From Manihot esculenta (Eukaryota > Streptophyta > Magnoliopsida > Malpighiales > Euphorbiaceae): a stretch of 64,000 nt of DNA. Shown here piece after piece: positions 36,960 to 48,229 of the stretch (its first letter is position 1; the number at the start of each line of letters is the position of its first letter). A program made the position numbers and the translations under genes. Location of the stretch: the NCBI RefSeq assembly GCF_001659605.2, contig NC_035161.2, positions 26,335,691 through 26,399,690 of the forward strand, read 5' to 3'. Under the pieces are notes generated by a model. It had not been told where the DNA came from. It did no database searches and was given only the letters and a program-made list of their open reading frames with translations.

Positions 36960-36971
36960 GCTCTGATACCA
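36960..36971 (-). other. T5 primer binding site (initiator-Met tRNA)
   Basis: The minus strand reads TGGTATCAGAGC, three bases inside the 5' LTR edge. Confidence 0.92.
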
Positions 36972-36974
36972 TTC

Positions 36975-39229
36975 TGTAACAGCCCGGAAATCCGGACCGC
37001 TACCGGCGCTAGGATCCAGATCGGCGTAAGGCCGCCGGGACCCGTAGCAAGCCTAACATAACCTGTAATCCTGTTTAATCCCATACATGATCAACAATAC
37101 TCATAAACCTGTAAACATTCTCATAGAACAACCAAGCTCAACCTGTACATAAACATAAACATAACATAAACCTCCACTGGAGCCCTCATCAAATGCTCCA
37201 ATGGGGTATCTCATCATACATAAGCTTGGTTGAAACATAGCCTCATATCTCATATCATAAAGACCATGTACCTACAAGTGGGATTAACAATCTGTATCGG
37301 TCAAGCACAACTCTATCCTCAATATTCAAATTACATAACATAACTTAAAACACTTTTACATTACATCATAATCATTTGTCATGTCCACAATCTATCTATG
37401 ACTTCATAACTCTGGCTGACCTCCTGGTCTACCCTGTACCTGCACATCTGATATTAGGGGAGGGGGGTGAGCTACAAGAGCCCAGTGAGCAGAATAGAAA
37501 AACATGTATTTAAAATATTTCATGCTTCCATGAAATGCAACACATCACAAACATATCACATAAGGATGGTATTGTCACCTATAGTCCTCAACATAGTCCA
37601 ATCGTGCCAGGGGCGTAGAATGGGCCTCACTGGTCTTTCTCTTACATACATAACATAACATAACATTCCAATATGCCAGGGGCGTAGAATGGGCCTCACT
37701 GGTCTTTCTCTTAACATAGTCCAGGGGCGTAGAATGGGCCTCACTGGCAATCCATACCGTATCCTCATCGTATCATATCATAGGAGGACTAGAGGATCAT
37801 CCAATAGCCAATCCGCATCCACAACATATTATGCAATGCAACATATTCGTGATTACTAATGCAAACACCCTATAATATCACATGGCATATATGATGCATG
37901 AACATGCTCAAAAAGTTATATTTCATTTATTTAAAAAAAAAACTTAAGGTTTATTCCACTCACCTCTGGCTGAAGCTCTATAAACTCTGATGCAGCTATC
38001 TCACTGCTGGGGTCCTCGGTTCCTCGGGTCCGAACCTACACAGGTGGACACCAATGAGGGACCAAACATACATAAACATAACTCTAATCTACTCCCCAAA
38101 AATCCCCCTAAAACATCATGAAATAATCATGGAAACACATGCATGAAATGGCTGGACAGGGCACTTTCGGCGGCAGGTTCGGCGGCCGAAAGTCCCTCCA
38201 GAGCCGAAAGTCAGGCACTTTCGGCGGCACCTTCGGCGGCCGAAAGTCCCAGACAGAGACGAAAGTCTCTTTTCGGGGGCAACTTCGGCAGCCGAATGCT
38301 GCCTCCACAAAGGGGGTTCGGCGGCCGAAAGTCACTTCGGCGACCGAACCTGAGCTTCTCCCGAAGGGCAGAAACTCAGTTCCTCTATGCACATTTCGCC
38401 TCCCAAGCTCAAATCATGCAAAAACTAGTTCTAAAACATGCATACATATCATATATTACACCTAGGGGTCTCAAACTAACATATACCCCAACTACAACAC
38501 AAAAACAAGCTACATTGTTCATCAAAGCATCAAAACCCATAAACTCATCAATAAGCCTAAACATGCATCTCTACCCATAGATCTTGCATAAAACTTATTT
38601 AAAACACATAAGGAGCTTAAGATCGGCTCTTACCTCTTGAAGATCGAGAGAGAGACGACCTAAACTCGGAGATCCAAGCAAATGGGTTCCTGAGTCTCCC
38701 AAGCTCCAAAACTTGGTTTAAATGCTCAAAACTTGGAATGTGAGTTTAAAACTCAAGAAAAATGGAAGAGATTTGGAGGAAGAACACAAGAGGAGCAAAG
38801 GGAAGGTTGGAAGCTTGCTGTGGCCGAAAATGGGAGAAAGCTCGCCCATTTCGGCTAAGTGCCCCTTTTATAGGCGGCTGGCCAGGCCACGTTCGGGGGC
38901 CGAATGTGCCTCCGCATCCATGCAATGTTCGGCGGCCGAACTTGACTTTCGGCGGCCGAAACTGGACTTCCCTAACTCATGCTTTCGGGGGCCTAACGTG
39001 CCTCCAAAACGCATGCATGTTCAGCGGCCGAACTTGACTTTCGGCGGCCGAACCTGGGTTTTCCTCCAAGGACTTTTCATGCAAAAACTCATTTAATTTC
39101 ATACTTAACATCGTAAAACACATTAAAACATTTTTATAAAACATGATTCTACCCTTCTAGAGGTCTCCGACATCCGAGATTCCACCGGACGGTAGGAATT
39201 CCGATACCAGAGTCTAGCCGGGTATTACA
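36975..39229 (-). repeat. T5 5' LTR
   Basis: This is the partner of 29351-31604. TATAAAA is at 38866-38872 on the minus strand and the AGGTAAG donor at 38629-38635. The triple repeat lies at about 37603-37750 and the TTCGGCGGCCGAA clusters at about 38163-38355 and 38890-39060. The site matching the third donor in T4 is altered here (CAGGATTAC), with ACAG/GTTATG as a possible replacement nearby. Confidence 0.92.
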
Positions 39230-39891
39230 GGCACTACTCTGCTGGTGATCTCTACTAGCTCAAGCCCTGCTAAGGCCCTTTCTCCAACTTCCTCCCAACA
39301 GACAGGTGACCTGCACTTCCTTCCATAAAAAGCCTCATATGGAGTCATCCCTATGCTAGCATGATAGCTGTTATTGTAGGCAAACTCCACCAAAGGTAGA
39401 TGCTGCCTCCAAGAATCGCCAAAATCTAGCACACACATTCTGAGCATATCTTCTATCGTCTGGATGGTCCTCTCTGATTGTCCGTCCGTCTGAGGATGGA
39501 AAGCAGTGCTGAAGTCGAGCCTGGTACCCATAGCACTCTGCAGACTCCGCCAAAACCTGGAGGTGAACTAGGGTCCTCTATCAGACACTATTGAAACAGG
39601 AGCCCCATGCAACCTGACCACTTCATCAACAAATACCTGCGCCAATTTGTCCACAGAATAGCCACTCCTGACAGGGATGAAGTGAGCAGATTTGGTCAGT
39701 CTGTCCATAATCACCCATATGGAGTCCAATCTGTTGGACGTCGCCAGTAACCCCACCACGAAATCCATAGCTATATTCTCCCATTTCCACTCTGAAATCG
39801 GCAGTGGGTTAAACATTCCAGCCGGCTTCTGATGTTCCAGCTTCACCCTCTGACACACTTCGCAGGCGGACACGAACTGTGTCACTTCTCT
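39230..39891 (-). pseudogene. T3 integrase core (fragment)
   Basis: This piece continues the T3 frame interrupted by T5. It shows the integrase core ([26 protein letters not shown]) and the end of the finger region ([18 protein letters not shown]). A TAG replaces the Gln codon in the conserved SDRGPQF motif at 39568-39570, so the core was already dead. A6 interrupts it at 39892. Confidence 0.88.
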
Positions 39892-41647
39892 TGACTCGCG
39901 GTTGTCGAAACCGGTCAAAAATAACCTTCTTGGTTATCAACAATTTACAACTGCAGATAGTGGTGACGGATCGAATCCACAGAGAATTGATTACCTATTT
40001 ATTTTTCTCAACAAGACCAATAAAATAAACTGAAACAATGAGATAAACAAAAAATGAGATAAACTGAAAGCGGAATAAAAATAAATTGCAGTAAAAGTAA
40101 AATGGGGGGTTTGAGATTGATTTGATTAATAAACTACTAAAAGCAATTAAAATAAGCGAATAATAAAATAAAAGAGAAATAAATAATAAGAAAGCTCTAG
40201 TTGAAGTATTGGATCCATTTTAGTCGTTGGGATTGATCACAGACACTTTGTTCTTTTGGGTTGATTCAATAGATTAGTTATGGAGATGGAAGACGCTTCT
40301 CACCACCATTATCTCTCCTTATGATTAAACCAATTAGGGAACGTCCTATAATTAATTACTAATTAACAAATTGCCAAGGAACGTCCTTGGGCCTTAGGCA
40401 TCAAAACAATTGTCAATTGCATTAAGAAATAGAGAGATCTAATCCTAACTACCCAAACGTATGGAGATAACGCTAGATCATGCAATTTTTTTGAGTTTTA
40501 TCCCAAATGTTCTTATGTAAGAATAACCCAAGTAATTACGGACTTAAATTATTCAAACTAACAAATAATTATTTTGCAATAAAAAATCAACGTAGATCTC
40601 AATAACAAAATAATATGAGAATTAAATATGAAATTGCATGAATATTGAATTCCCAAAAACTAAACAATATTTGATCAAGTCTCATAACCCATTAGACAAC
40701 TAAAACTTCAACCAATATTCAACTAGATTAAAGAAATCAGCCACTCATTAGCTGAATTAAAAACAGACAAATAAAAATAAAAAGGGAAAAGAAAAGAAAG
40801 AAGAACCGAATTCTTCCTTGCGGAATCCGCCGAGAATTTGGAATTGAATTGTGTTTTATTCGGCCACTGAAGGCTCTATTTATAAGTGCAGAGGGACGCA
40901 CTATTTTGGAAGATTGCTGGCCTGGGAGTGGATCGAGTGCGCGAGTGTCCACGTGAAGCTGGATTTGAAGTGTGCGATCTTAGCGGCCTATGCAAGTGAA
41001 GGAGCTTTGGTTCGCGTGAGCGTGAGTGACGGGAATGTCCAAGCTTTGGAGTTGAGATGGGACCATGAGTGCTGGCCATGTGAATGCTTTGGTCCATGTA
41101 CGGGAGATTGTGAAGGCGGGAATGGGTCCATTGCGTGAGTAGTGAAGTGGCGTTGAAGTTTTGAAGCGGGCCCAGGCGAAGTGCTTTGGTCCATTTGTGT
41201 GGTGATGAAGGTGGGCCATGTGCAAGGGTTGAGGTGCAGTCCACGTGAGAGGATTTGGTCCATGCGCGGGAGTGCTTCGGGAATGGGCCATGTCCGTGAA
41301 AGGTGCCCATCAGCCCATGTGCGGGAATTGATCCGCATGAAGTGCTTGGGCTGTGATCTATGTGCAAGAACGGAGCGGGCCCGAGTGAGGAAATGGGCTG
41401 ATCCATAAGCGGGAAGTGCTTCAATATTTAAATTTCCAAATATTTTTCTCATCCAGCTCGTTTTGAATCCAACTTAGCGGGCTTGCTCTCCTTTGCTCCA
41501 AATAAGGCGGTTTTAGGGGGATTTTCTCCAAATTGTCATTTTATACCATTTTCTACAAAATAATATTAAAAGCAATAAATTAAGCAGAAATCATGTAAAT
41601 ATTCATCAATAATATTAATATAAAATGGACTAAATTATGCTCTATCA
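39892..41647 (-). repeat. A6 3' LTR
   Basis: This 1756-bp LTR starts TGACTCGCGG on the plus strand and ends TGCTCTATCA. The minus-strand sequence just inside it, GTGTGGGGGTATT, is the likely polypurine tract (41648-41660). No convincing gene lies in it; the frames around 40850-41450 on both strands are low-complexity shadows repeated in the other LTR. Confidence 0.9.
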
Positions 41648-42886
41648 AATACCCCCACACTTAACCTTTTGCTTGTCCTCAAGTAAATAAACATAGTTAA
41701 ATAAGCCTTCTTACTTTAGATCCTTATTTTCACTTAAACTCTTACTCAAGACACCTATTTTTGAATCATTGTAGTGAAAAATATATGTATGAATATTACT
41801 CATCTTCTTTCCTTGTTTCCCTTTACTCACCATGACTAGGATTTGTTTTCCTAAAGAGAGACCATACATGCACATTTTTATTAATACTTTTTCTAACTTT
41901 CAGAGTGACTTGCCCTTATTTTGAAGTACTTTATTCAGCTTTTTGCACTTTTAATTTTGCTTGAACAAGTCACCAACCTTTTGACGTGAAGGTACATATT
42001 TGTGATACCCACCCCCAGTTACTCAGTTGGTCACCTGTCCAAGTGGCTACTAGCTCTGTTCATAGTCTTTTGACCATTGGAACAATTTTCAATTTGTGCT
42101 TTTGAAGTCTAAGCCTTTGTGAATTTCTTTCTCTCAATGATTTGGGCAAATCAACACCAATTGCTAAATCAAGTAATGTTAAGTTCATTCACACAATTTC
42201 AATTTATTCTCTCAATTGAGGGTCATCAATATATTTTTCACCATGGCAAACTCAAAAATTCAATTCAAAAGGTAATTCTCAAACATGAATATAACTCACT
42301 GCAATTGATTCAACATAAGTTTAAAGATTTATCACATCAATGGGGTCATGGAAAAAAAACTCATTCAACATAGTCTATATGATGAGTAAAGCATCTAAAA
42401 AAACGGAAACAAAAATAATAAAAAAAACTGTGGTTATTTGTGTGTGTTATTGAAAGCAAAAAAAAAAAATGAAAAATTTCAAATAATGCAAGCAAACTAA
42501 AAATCAAAGCAAAAATAAACTCAAAAAGTAAAAATTCAGAAATATGCACCCCCACACCTAAATCATGCATTGTCCTCTATGTAATAGAAACATAAAAGAA
42601 CAAAGGAAACTGAGTACTCCCCTGGGTGTGGTGTGCATGGTGCGATCCTCTTGATCAAGGCTCAAGTAATTGGGGAAGGAAAAAGCGTCCCAACTGTATT
42701 GAGCAAAAAGTGTAGCACTCCTTTTGATTTTGTCATAGCCCATCCTATTTTTTTCATGTACTCATGAAGCAACATGATTAGCCTCTCCCCTTTCAGATGA
42801 GGTGTGCCTCTAGCCCTTATGTTTGCATTTTTGAGATGATTGGGTAGAACTTTGAACTCCAATTCATGTTTCTCTATAGCTAGCTG

Positions 42887-44029
42887 CTATTTAGCATTAA
42901 GTTCAGGCAAAACAAACTCTACCTTATCCGGAGGTTTGGGAAGGCATTGATCCACATGATCCTTTGGTTTAGGTGCTTGGAATACCATTTGTTCCTTGTG
43001 AGCATGGATTGTTTGCGTTGGAAGGCTGAAAGAAGTTTCAGATTGCTCCTTATGCGCAAGATTGGTCTGCAATGGAAGGATGGAAGGAGTTTCATGAGAT
43101 GGAGGCTGAAGAGGTGCAACTGGAAGTGTTGCAGGACTGTCCTGCGCAAGGTTTTTGGCAGAACTGGATCCAGGGGCCTCCTTCTGTGCAAGAACTATTT
43201 GAAGGAGAGGATTGGCTTGCGTTGGAAGCTGAAAGGGTGCGCCTGAAGGTGTTTCAGATTGCGCAAGGTTCATCTGCGAATTCTCTTGAAGGGGTGCGAC
43301 AGAGCTCTCTTCAGTCTGTGCTTGGCTGCAGTTCACCTGTCGGATGCAACAGTCAGTTTCTTTCAATTCTGGCTCTTTCTGGTTCTCTTCCCTGCAAAAA
43401 TCATTGTTTAGCATATCATCTTGATCTACATAAAAATTTTCTTGGCTCATACAATCAATGATATCTAAACTTTCAGCGGGTTCTGTTTGACCAGTTTGTT
43501 GGGACAAACAGTTTTCTGGTTGGGTCTCTTCAGCAACTTGTTCTTGTACTTGCCAACTTTCATCATCATCCCATACATCTTGAAGCTCTTCCTCTCTTCT
43601 TAACATGGTTGCATTCAATGATTTGTTCAATTGATTCTGTTGCTGTTGGATACTTTGTAAAGTCTTCATAATCTCATCAAGATTGGAATTTTGAGGTTCT
43701 GGTTGGGCTTGATATCTTTGATAATCCTGGTAGTTGTTAGCCTCTGCATAATTGAAGTCTGGATAGTCTCTCCAACCTGGACTGTATGTGTTATAGTATG
43801 GATCATGTCTTGGCTGTTCATAGAATCCTTCAAATGCAAGTGCTTGTTGGGCCATTTGATCCACTTCGTGTTGGAGATGTTGCAAAGCCTTTAATTTCTC
43901 ATAAAGATCAGTATTGAAACCTTGAGGTATTGGTTGGGCTTGTTCAGCTTGGCCTATAACAAAAATTCTCACAGCAGAGATTAGTTTAGAAAGTTGAGAA
44001 CAACGAACAGATGTACTTACCTTAGCCAT
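42887..44029 (-). CDS. A6 Gag-derived protein, 380 residues
   Basis: The start ATG at 44029 lies about 85 bases inside the primer site. The segment near residues 65-90 (motif PYYNTYSPGWRDYPDF) resembles the C-terminal part of Athila-type Gag proteins, which commonly read like PYSNTYNPGW. It is followed by a Gln-rich helix (about 115-145), an acidic Gln/Glu-rich stretch and four to five loose repeats of an 'A(H/Q)KEQ...P(L/T)QT' type rich in Pro, Ser and Gln (about 240-350). No zinc knuckle, protease or polymerase is present. The frame is a Gag remnant whose tail has been remodelled. Whether a protein is made is unknown; preservation of 380 codons suggests relatively recent loss of constraint or real use. 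Confidence 0.55.
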   Translation of the reverse strand: MAKVSTSVRCSQLSKLISAVRIFVIGQAEQAQPIPQGFNTDLYEKLKALQHLQHEVDQMAQQALAFEGFYEQPRHDPYYNTYSPGWRDYPDFNYAEANNYQDYQRYQAQPEPQNSNLDEIMKTLQSIQQQQNQLNKSLNATMLRREEELQDVWDDDESWQVQEQVAEETQPENCLSQQTGQTEPAESLDIIDCMSQENFYVDQDDMLNNDFCREENQKEPELKETDCCIRQVNCSQAQTEESSVAPLQENSQMNLAQSETPSGAPFQLPTQANPLLQIVLAQKEAPGSSSAKNLAQDSPATLPVAPLQPPSHETPSILPLQTNLAHKEQSETSFSLPTQTIHAHKEQMVFQAPKPKDHVDQCLPKPPDKVEFVLPELNAK

Positions 44030-44113
44030 GATTCAGATATGTGATGGTGACTGTGCCTTTGGTGAAATTTTTTTTTTTTGGTCCTAAAAGAAAAACAAAT
44101 AAGTTAAATCAAG

Positions 44114-44131
44114 TCCCCAGCAACGGCGCCA
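44114..44131 (-). other. A6 primer binding site (Asp tRNA type)
   Basis: The minus strand reads TGGCGCCGTTGCTGGGG, one base away from the usual TGGCGCCGTTGCCGGGG that pairs with Asp tRNA and is typical of Athila and Tat elements. It lies five bases inside the 5' LTR. Confidence 0.85.
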
Positions 44132-44136
44132 ATTTT

Positions 44137-45897
44137 TGACTCGCGGTTGTCGAAACCGGTCAAAAATAACCTTCTTGGTTATCAACAATTTACAACTGCA
44201 GATAGTGGTGAAGTATCGAATCCACAGAGAATTGATTACCTATTTATTTTTCTCAACAAGACCAATAAAATAAACTGAAACAATGAGATAAACAAAAAAT
44301 GAGATAAATTGAAAGTGGAATAAAAATAAATTGCAGTGAAAGTAAAATGGGGGGTTTGAGATTGATTTGATTAATAAACTACTAAAAGCAATTAAAATAA
44401 GCGAATAATAAAATAAAAGAGAAATAAATAATAAGAAAGCTCTAGTTGAAGTATTGGATCCATTTTAGTCGTTGGGATTGATCACAGATACTTTGTTCTT
44501 TTGGGTTGATTCAATAGATTAGTTATGGAGATGGAAGACGCTTCTCACCACCATTATCTCTCCTTATGATTAAACCAATTAGGGAACGTCTTCTAATTAA
44601 TTACTAATTAACAAATTGCCAAGGAACGTCTTTGGACCTTAAACATCAAAACAATTGTCAATTGCACTAAGAAATAGAGAGATCCAATCCTAGCTACCCA
44701 AACGTATGGAGATAACGCTAAATCATGCAATTTCCTTGGGTTTTATCCCAAGTGTTCTATCCCAAGTGTTCTTATGTAAGAATAATCCAAGTAATTACGG
44801 ATTTAAATTATTCAAACTAACAAATAATTATTTTGCAATAAAAAATCAACGTAGATCTCAATAACAAAATAATATGAGAATTAAATATGAAATTACATTA
44901 ATATTGAATTTTCAAAAATTAAACAATATTTGATCAAGTCTCATAATTCATTAGACAACTAAAACTTCAACCAATATTCAATTAGATTAAAGAAATCAGC
45001 CACTCCTTAGCTGAATTAAAAATAGTCAAATAAAAATAAAAAGGGAAAAGAAAAGAAAGAAGAACCGAATTCTTTCTTGCGGAATCTGCCGAGAATTTGG
45101 AATTGAATTGTGTTTTATTCGGCCACTGAAGGCTCTATTTATAAGTGCAGAGGGACGCACTATTTTGAAAGATTGCTGGCCTGGGAGTGGATCGAGTGCG
45201 CGAGTGTCCACGTGAAGCTGGATTTGAAGTGTGCGATCTTGGCAGCCCGTGCAAGCTTTGGTTCGCGTGAGCGTGAGTGACGGGAATGTCCAAGCTTTGG
45301 AGTTGAGGTGGGACCATGAGTGCTGGCCATGTGAATGCTTTGGTCCATGTACGGGAGATTGTGAAGGCGAGAATGGGTCCATTGCGTGAGTAGTGAAGTG
45401 GCGTTGAAGTTTTGAAGCGGGCCCAGGTGAAGTGCTTTGGTCCATTTGTGTGGTGATGAAGGTGGGCCATGTGCAATGGTTGAGGTGCAGTCCACGTGAG
45501 AGGATTTGGTCCATGCGCGGGAGTGCTTAGGGAATGGGCCATGTCCGTGAAAGGTGCCCATCAGCCCATGTGCGAGAATTGATCCGCATGAAGTGCTTGG
45601 GCTATGATCTATGTGCAAGAACGGAGCGGGCCCAAGTGCGGAAATGGGCTGATCCATAAGCGGGAAGTGCTTGAATATTTAAATTTTCAAATATTTTCCT
45701 CATCCACCTCGTTTTGAATCCAATTTAGCGGGCTTGCTCTCCTTTGCTCCAAATAAGGCGATTTTAGAGGGATTTTCTCCAAATTATCATTTTACATCAT
45801 TTTCTGCAAAATAATATTAAAAGTAATAAATTAAACAGAAATCATTTAATATTTATCAATAATATTAATATAAAATGGACTAAATTATGCTCTATCA
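44137..45897 (-). repeat. A6 5' LTR
   Basis: This 1761-bp LTR is the partner of 39892-41647. It has a small internal duplication (TGTTCTATCCCAAG near 44750) and a deletion near 45250 relative to the other copy. Confidence 0.9.
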
Positions 45898-46118
45898 TCT
45901 CTCTTCATAGCTGGCCACCAATAAACTCTCTTCAGATCTTGATACATTTTGGTGGCTCCAGGGTGAACATTGTATTTGGCATTATGAACCTCTCTCGTAA
46001 TGTCTCCCTTCAGATCTACGTCATCTGGTACGCATAATCTGTTCCCATAGCGGAGGATCTACTTGCTATCAAATCTAAATTCATCATTCTTGCCTGACTG
46101 AACAGTTCTGGTAATTTT
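45898..46118 (-). pseudogene. T3 integrase finger region (fragment), truncated
   Basis: This is the last piece of T3. It encodes the approach to the integrase zinc finger ([10 protein letters not shown] at its low-coordinate end) and the segment before it (TVQSGK, EFRFDSK). A stop interrupts it after FDSK. Homology to T4 and T5 ends at about 46118 in the middle of a codon run, where the next element begins. Confidence 0.85.
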
Positions 46119-46299
46119 TGACGGTATGACTGCTGAACCCGCTAATTCGACGAACAAGCTGATTCGTGTCACGGGAGCAGATGGCTGCAAGCTTGGCGTG
46201 TTCAGCACCACTGACGAAGCCTTGACTGAAAAGAGAATAGTGCCGAACTATTTTCTTTATTTTGCATGCAGGCTTCGCGCGTGGCTCTGCATGCACAGC

Positions 46300-46333
46300 A
46301 GAGGGAGACTTTGGATATCCAAAGTCTCCCTCT
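46300..46333. repeat. Perfect 34-bp palindrome
   Basis: The sequence is AGAGGGAGACTTTGGAT followed by its exact reverse complement, with no loop. It lies just left of a pyrimidine-rich tract (46335-46500) that resembles a plant 5' untranslated region, but no gene follows directly. Confidence 0.9.
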
Positions 46334-46899
46334 TCTCCTTCTTTTTTTCCCAATTTTCATCACAATTTTTTCTCCTCTTCTCCATTGAAGCATCCTTCCT
46401 TTTCTTCTCCCTCTCCACAGTTTGCCATACGCCTCCATCTCCAGCGCAAATCTTCATCTCCGGCGCAAATCTTCTTCTCCATTTTCATCTCCTTCCACTG
46501 TTGTAACCAGATTTTTCTTTAAACTTTTTTTTTTAAATGTATATAATTTTTTCACTTAATATATAAAAATAAAATAAAAAATTAAAACATTAAATCTTAA
46601 TTAAAAAAAATATAAAACATTTAAGATGAAGTAATAAGTTTTTATGTAATTTTTAGAAATTTAGAAATTTTATTAAATGAAGTTTAAATTTTTTAAAAAT
46701 TAAATAAGTAGTATATTTATTTAAGATATTAAATAGTTAATTTTTTTAATGAGTTAATAATTTTTTTATAATAATTTTTATTATAAATCTGTGTTAATAT
46801 TTATTAAAAGTTAAATTTTTGAAAATAAATATAATTAAATAGGTAATAAAATTTAATAATTTTTCTCAAAATATAATAATTTAATTTTTAAAATATTTC

Positions 46900-48000
46900 A
46901 TCCTTGATATTTTTTTATTATTTTAAAATTATTATTTATATTATTTTTACATTATAATAATATATAAATTATTTAGTATTAATTTTATTTTATGTTTAAG
47001 TTTTTGTAAATTTTTTTAATATATATTAAAATTTAATATTTTTAAAATAAAGAGTAATTAACATAATAAAATTAAATAATTTTTTTATAAATATAATAAT
47101 TTTATTTTTGAAAATATTTAATCCGTCCTATTTATTTATTATTTTAAAATTATTATTTATTTTTTTATATTATAATAATAAATAAATTATTTATTATTAA
47201 TTTTAGTTTATGTTTAAGTTTTTGTCAAAATTTTTTAATATATATTAAAAATTAATATTTTTAAAATAAATAGTAATTAAGAAAATAAAATGAAGTAATT
47301 TTTTAATAAATATAATAATTTTATTCTTGAAAATATTTCATCCGTCCTATTTATTTATTATTTTAAAATAATTATTTTTTATATTATAATAATATATTTA
47401 TTATTTATTAGTAATTTTATTTTATATTTAAGTTTTTGTAAATATTTTTAATATATAATACAATTTAATATTTTTAAAATAAAGAGTAATAAAAAAATGA
47501 AATATTTGTTTTATAAATATAATAATTTTATTTTTGAAAATATTTAATCCGTCCTATTTATTTATTATTTTAAAATTATTTTTTTTATATTATAATAATA
47601 AATATTTTATTTATTATTAATTTTATTTTATGTTTAAGTTTTTGTAAATATTTTTAATATATAATACAATTTAATATTTTTAAAATAAATAGTAATTAAG
47701 AAAATAAAATGAAATATTTTTTTATTAATATAATAATTTAATTTTTGAAAATATTTCATCCGTTCTATTTATTTATTATTTTAAAATTATTATTTATTTT
47801 TTTATATTATAATAATAAATAAATTATTTATTATTAATTTTATTTTATGTTTAAGTTTTTGTAAATATTTTTTAATATATAATAAAATTTAATATTTTTA
47901 AAATAAATATAATTAAGAAAATAAAATGTAATAATTTTTTTAAAAATATAATAATTTAATTTTTTAAATTATTTCATACGCTGTATATTTTTTATTATTT
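46900..48000. repeat. AT-rich tandem repeat, unit about 207-223 bp
   Basis: The landmark ATCCGTCCTATTTATTTATT recurs at about 47123, 47342, 47549 and 47760, with degenerate versions near 46901 and 47978. Units share TTTTATGTTTAAGTTTTTGT and TTAATATTTTTAAAATAAA. About five to six diverged copies are present. The region is over 85% AT and non-coding. Confidence 0.85.
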
Positions 48001-48229
48001 TAAAATAATTTATTTAATTTTTATATTATAATATATAAATTGATTAATATTAATTTTTTTTTATGTTTAAGTTTTTTTAAGTAATATTTAATGTGTAATA
48101 AAATTTAATTTATTTAAAATAAATTTAATTAAATAATTTAATTAAATCTAGTATTTTTTATATTTTTGGTATTATTCCAATTACATTAACACCACCCTAT
48201 TTTCTAATTTTTTTATGTAGTGTTAAATT

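Larger units (their letters stand above)
29351..39229 (-). mobile_element. T5: full-length chromovirus with two frameshifts
   Basis: T5 is a complete minus-strand element of 9.9 kb inserted in the T3 integrase. LTRs are 29351-31604 and 36975-39229, the polypurine tract is 31605-31620 and the primer site is 36960-36971. The target duplication is imperfect: GCCAC at 29346-29350 against GGCAC at 39230-39234. About ten LTR differences were found by eye over 2.25 kb, more than in T2 or T4, so it is older than they are. Gag-pol is broken into three frames, so this copy is not autonomous, but its LTRs, primer site and tract look usable in trans. Confidence 0.93.
39892..45897 (-). mobile_element. A6: non-autonomous Athila-like LTR retrotransposon
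   Basis: A6 is a complete minus-strand element of 6 kb with LTRs at 39892-41647 and 44137-45897 and a perfect 5-bp target duplication TCTCT (39887-39891 and 45898-45902). The primer site at 44114-44131 is of the Asp-tRNA type. The internal part is only 2.5 kb and has a single long frame (42887-44029) without protease, RT or integrase. It therefore depends on enzymes from another element. The Gag-like motif and Asp primer site point to the Athila lineage. The LTRs differ more than those of T2 to T5, including small indels (for example near 44750 and 45250), so A6 is older than they are or mutated faster. Confidence 0.9.
15780..46118 (-). mobile_element. T3: old, truncated chromovirus carrying four later insertions
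   Basis: T3 is recovered as pieces: its 3' LTR (15780-17443, 18457-18718 and 28475-28746), integrase and chromodomain end (28847-29350), integrase core (39230-39891) and integrase finger region (45898-46118). These join in order and frame order once the hairpin element, T4, T5 and A6 are set aside. Without insertions the LTR is about 2.2 kb, like its relatives. The first LTR base is G instead of T (15780), and GCTAC just before it is the probable target duplication. The element ends abruptly at 46118, where the plant-mobile-domain element begins, so RT, protease, gag and the 5' LTR are missing. Confidence 0.88.

Noticed and set aside
40851..41452. Frames of 95-182 codons on both strands, repeated at 45026-45657
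   Set aside because: They lie in the A6 LTRs, are low in complexity (repeated HGP and THGP phrases) and differ by frameshift between the two LTRs.
43954..44020. Intron-like GTAAGT...TTATAG just after the start of the A6 Gag-like frame
   Set aside because: Removing these 67 bases shifts the frame into an early stop, while the unspliced frame is open for 380 codons.
46126..46506. 126-codon frame at the left end of the mobile-domain element
   Set aside because: It crosses a perfect palindrome and a pyrimidine tract and shows no family features.
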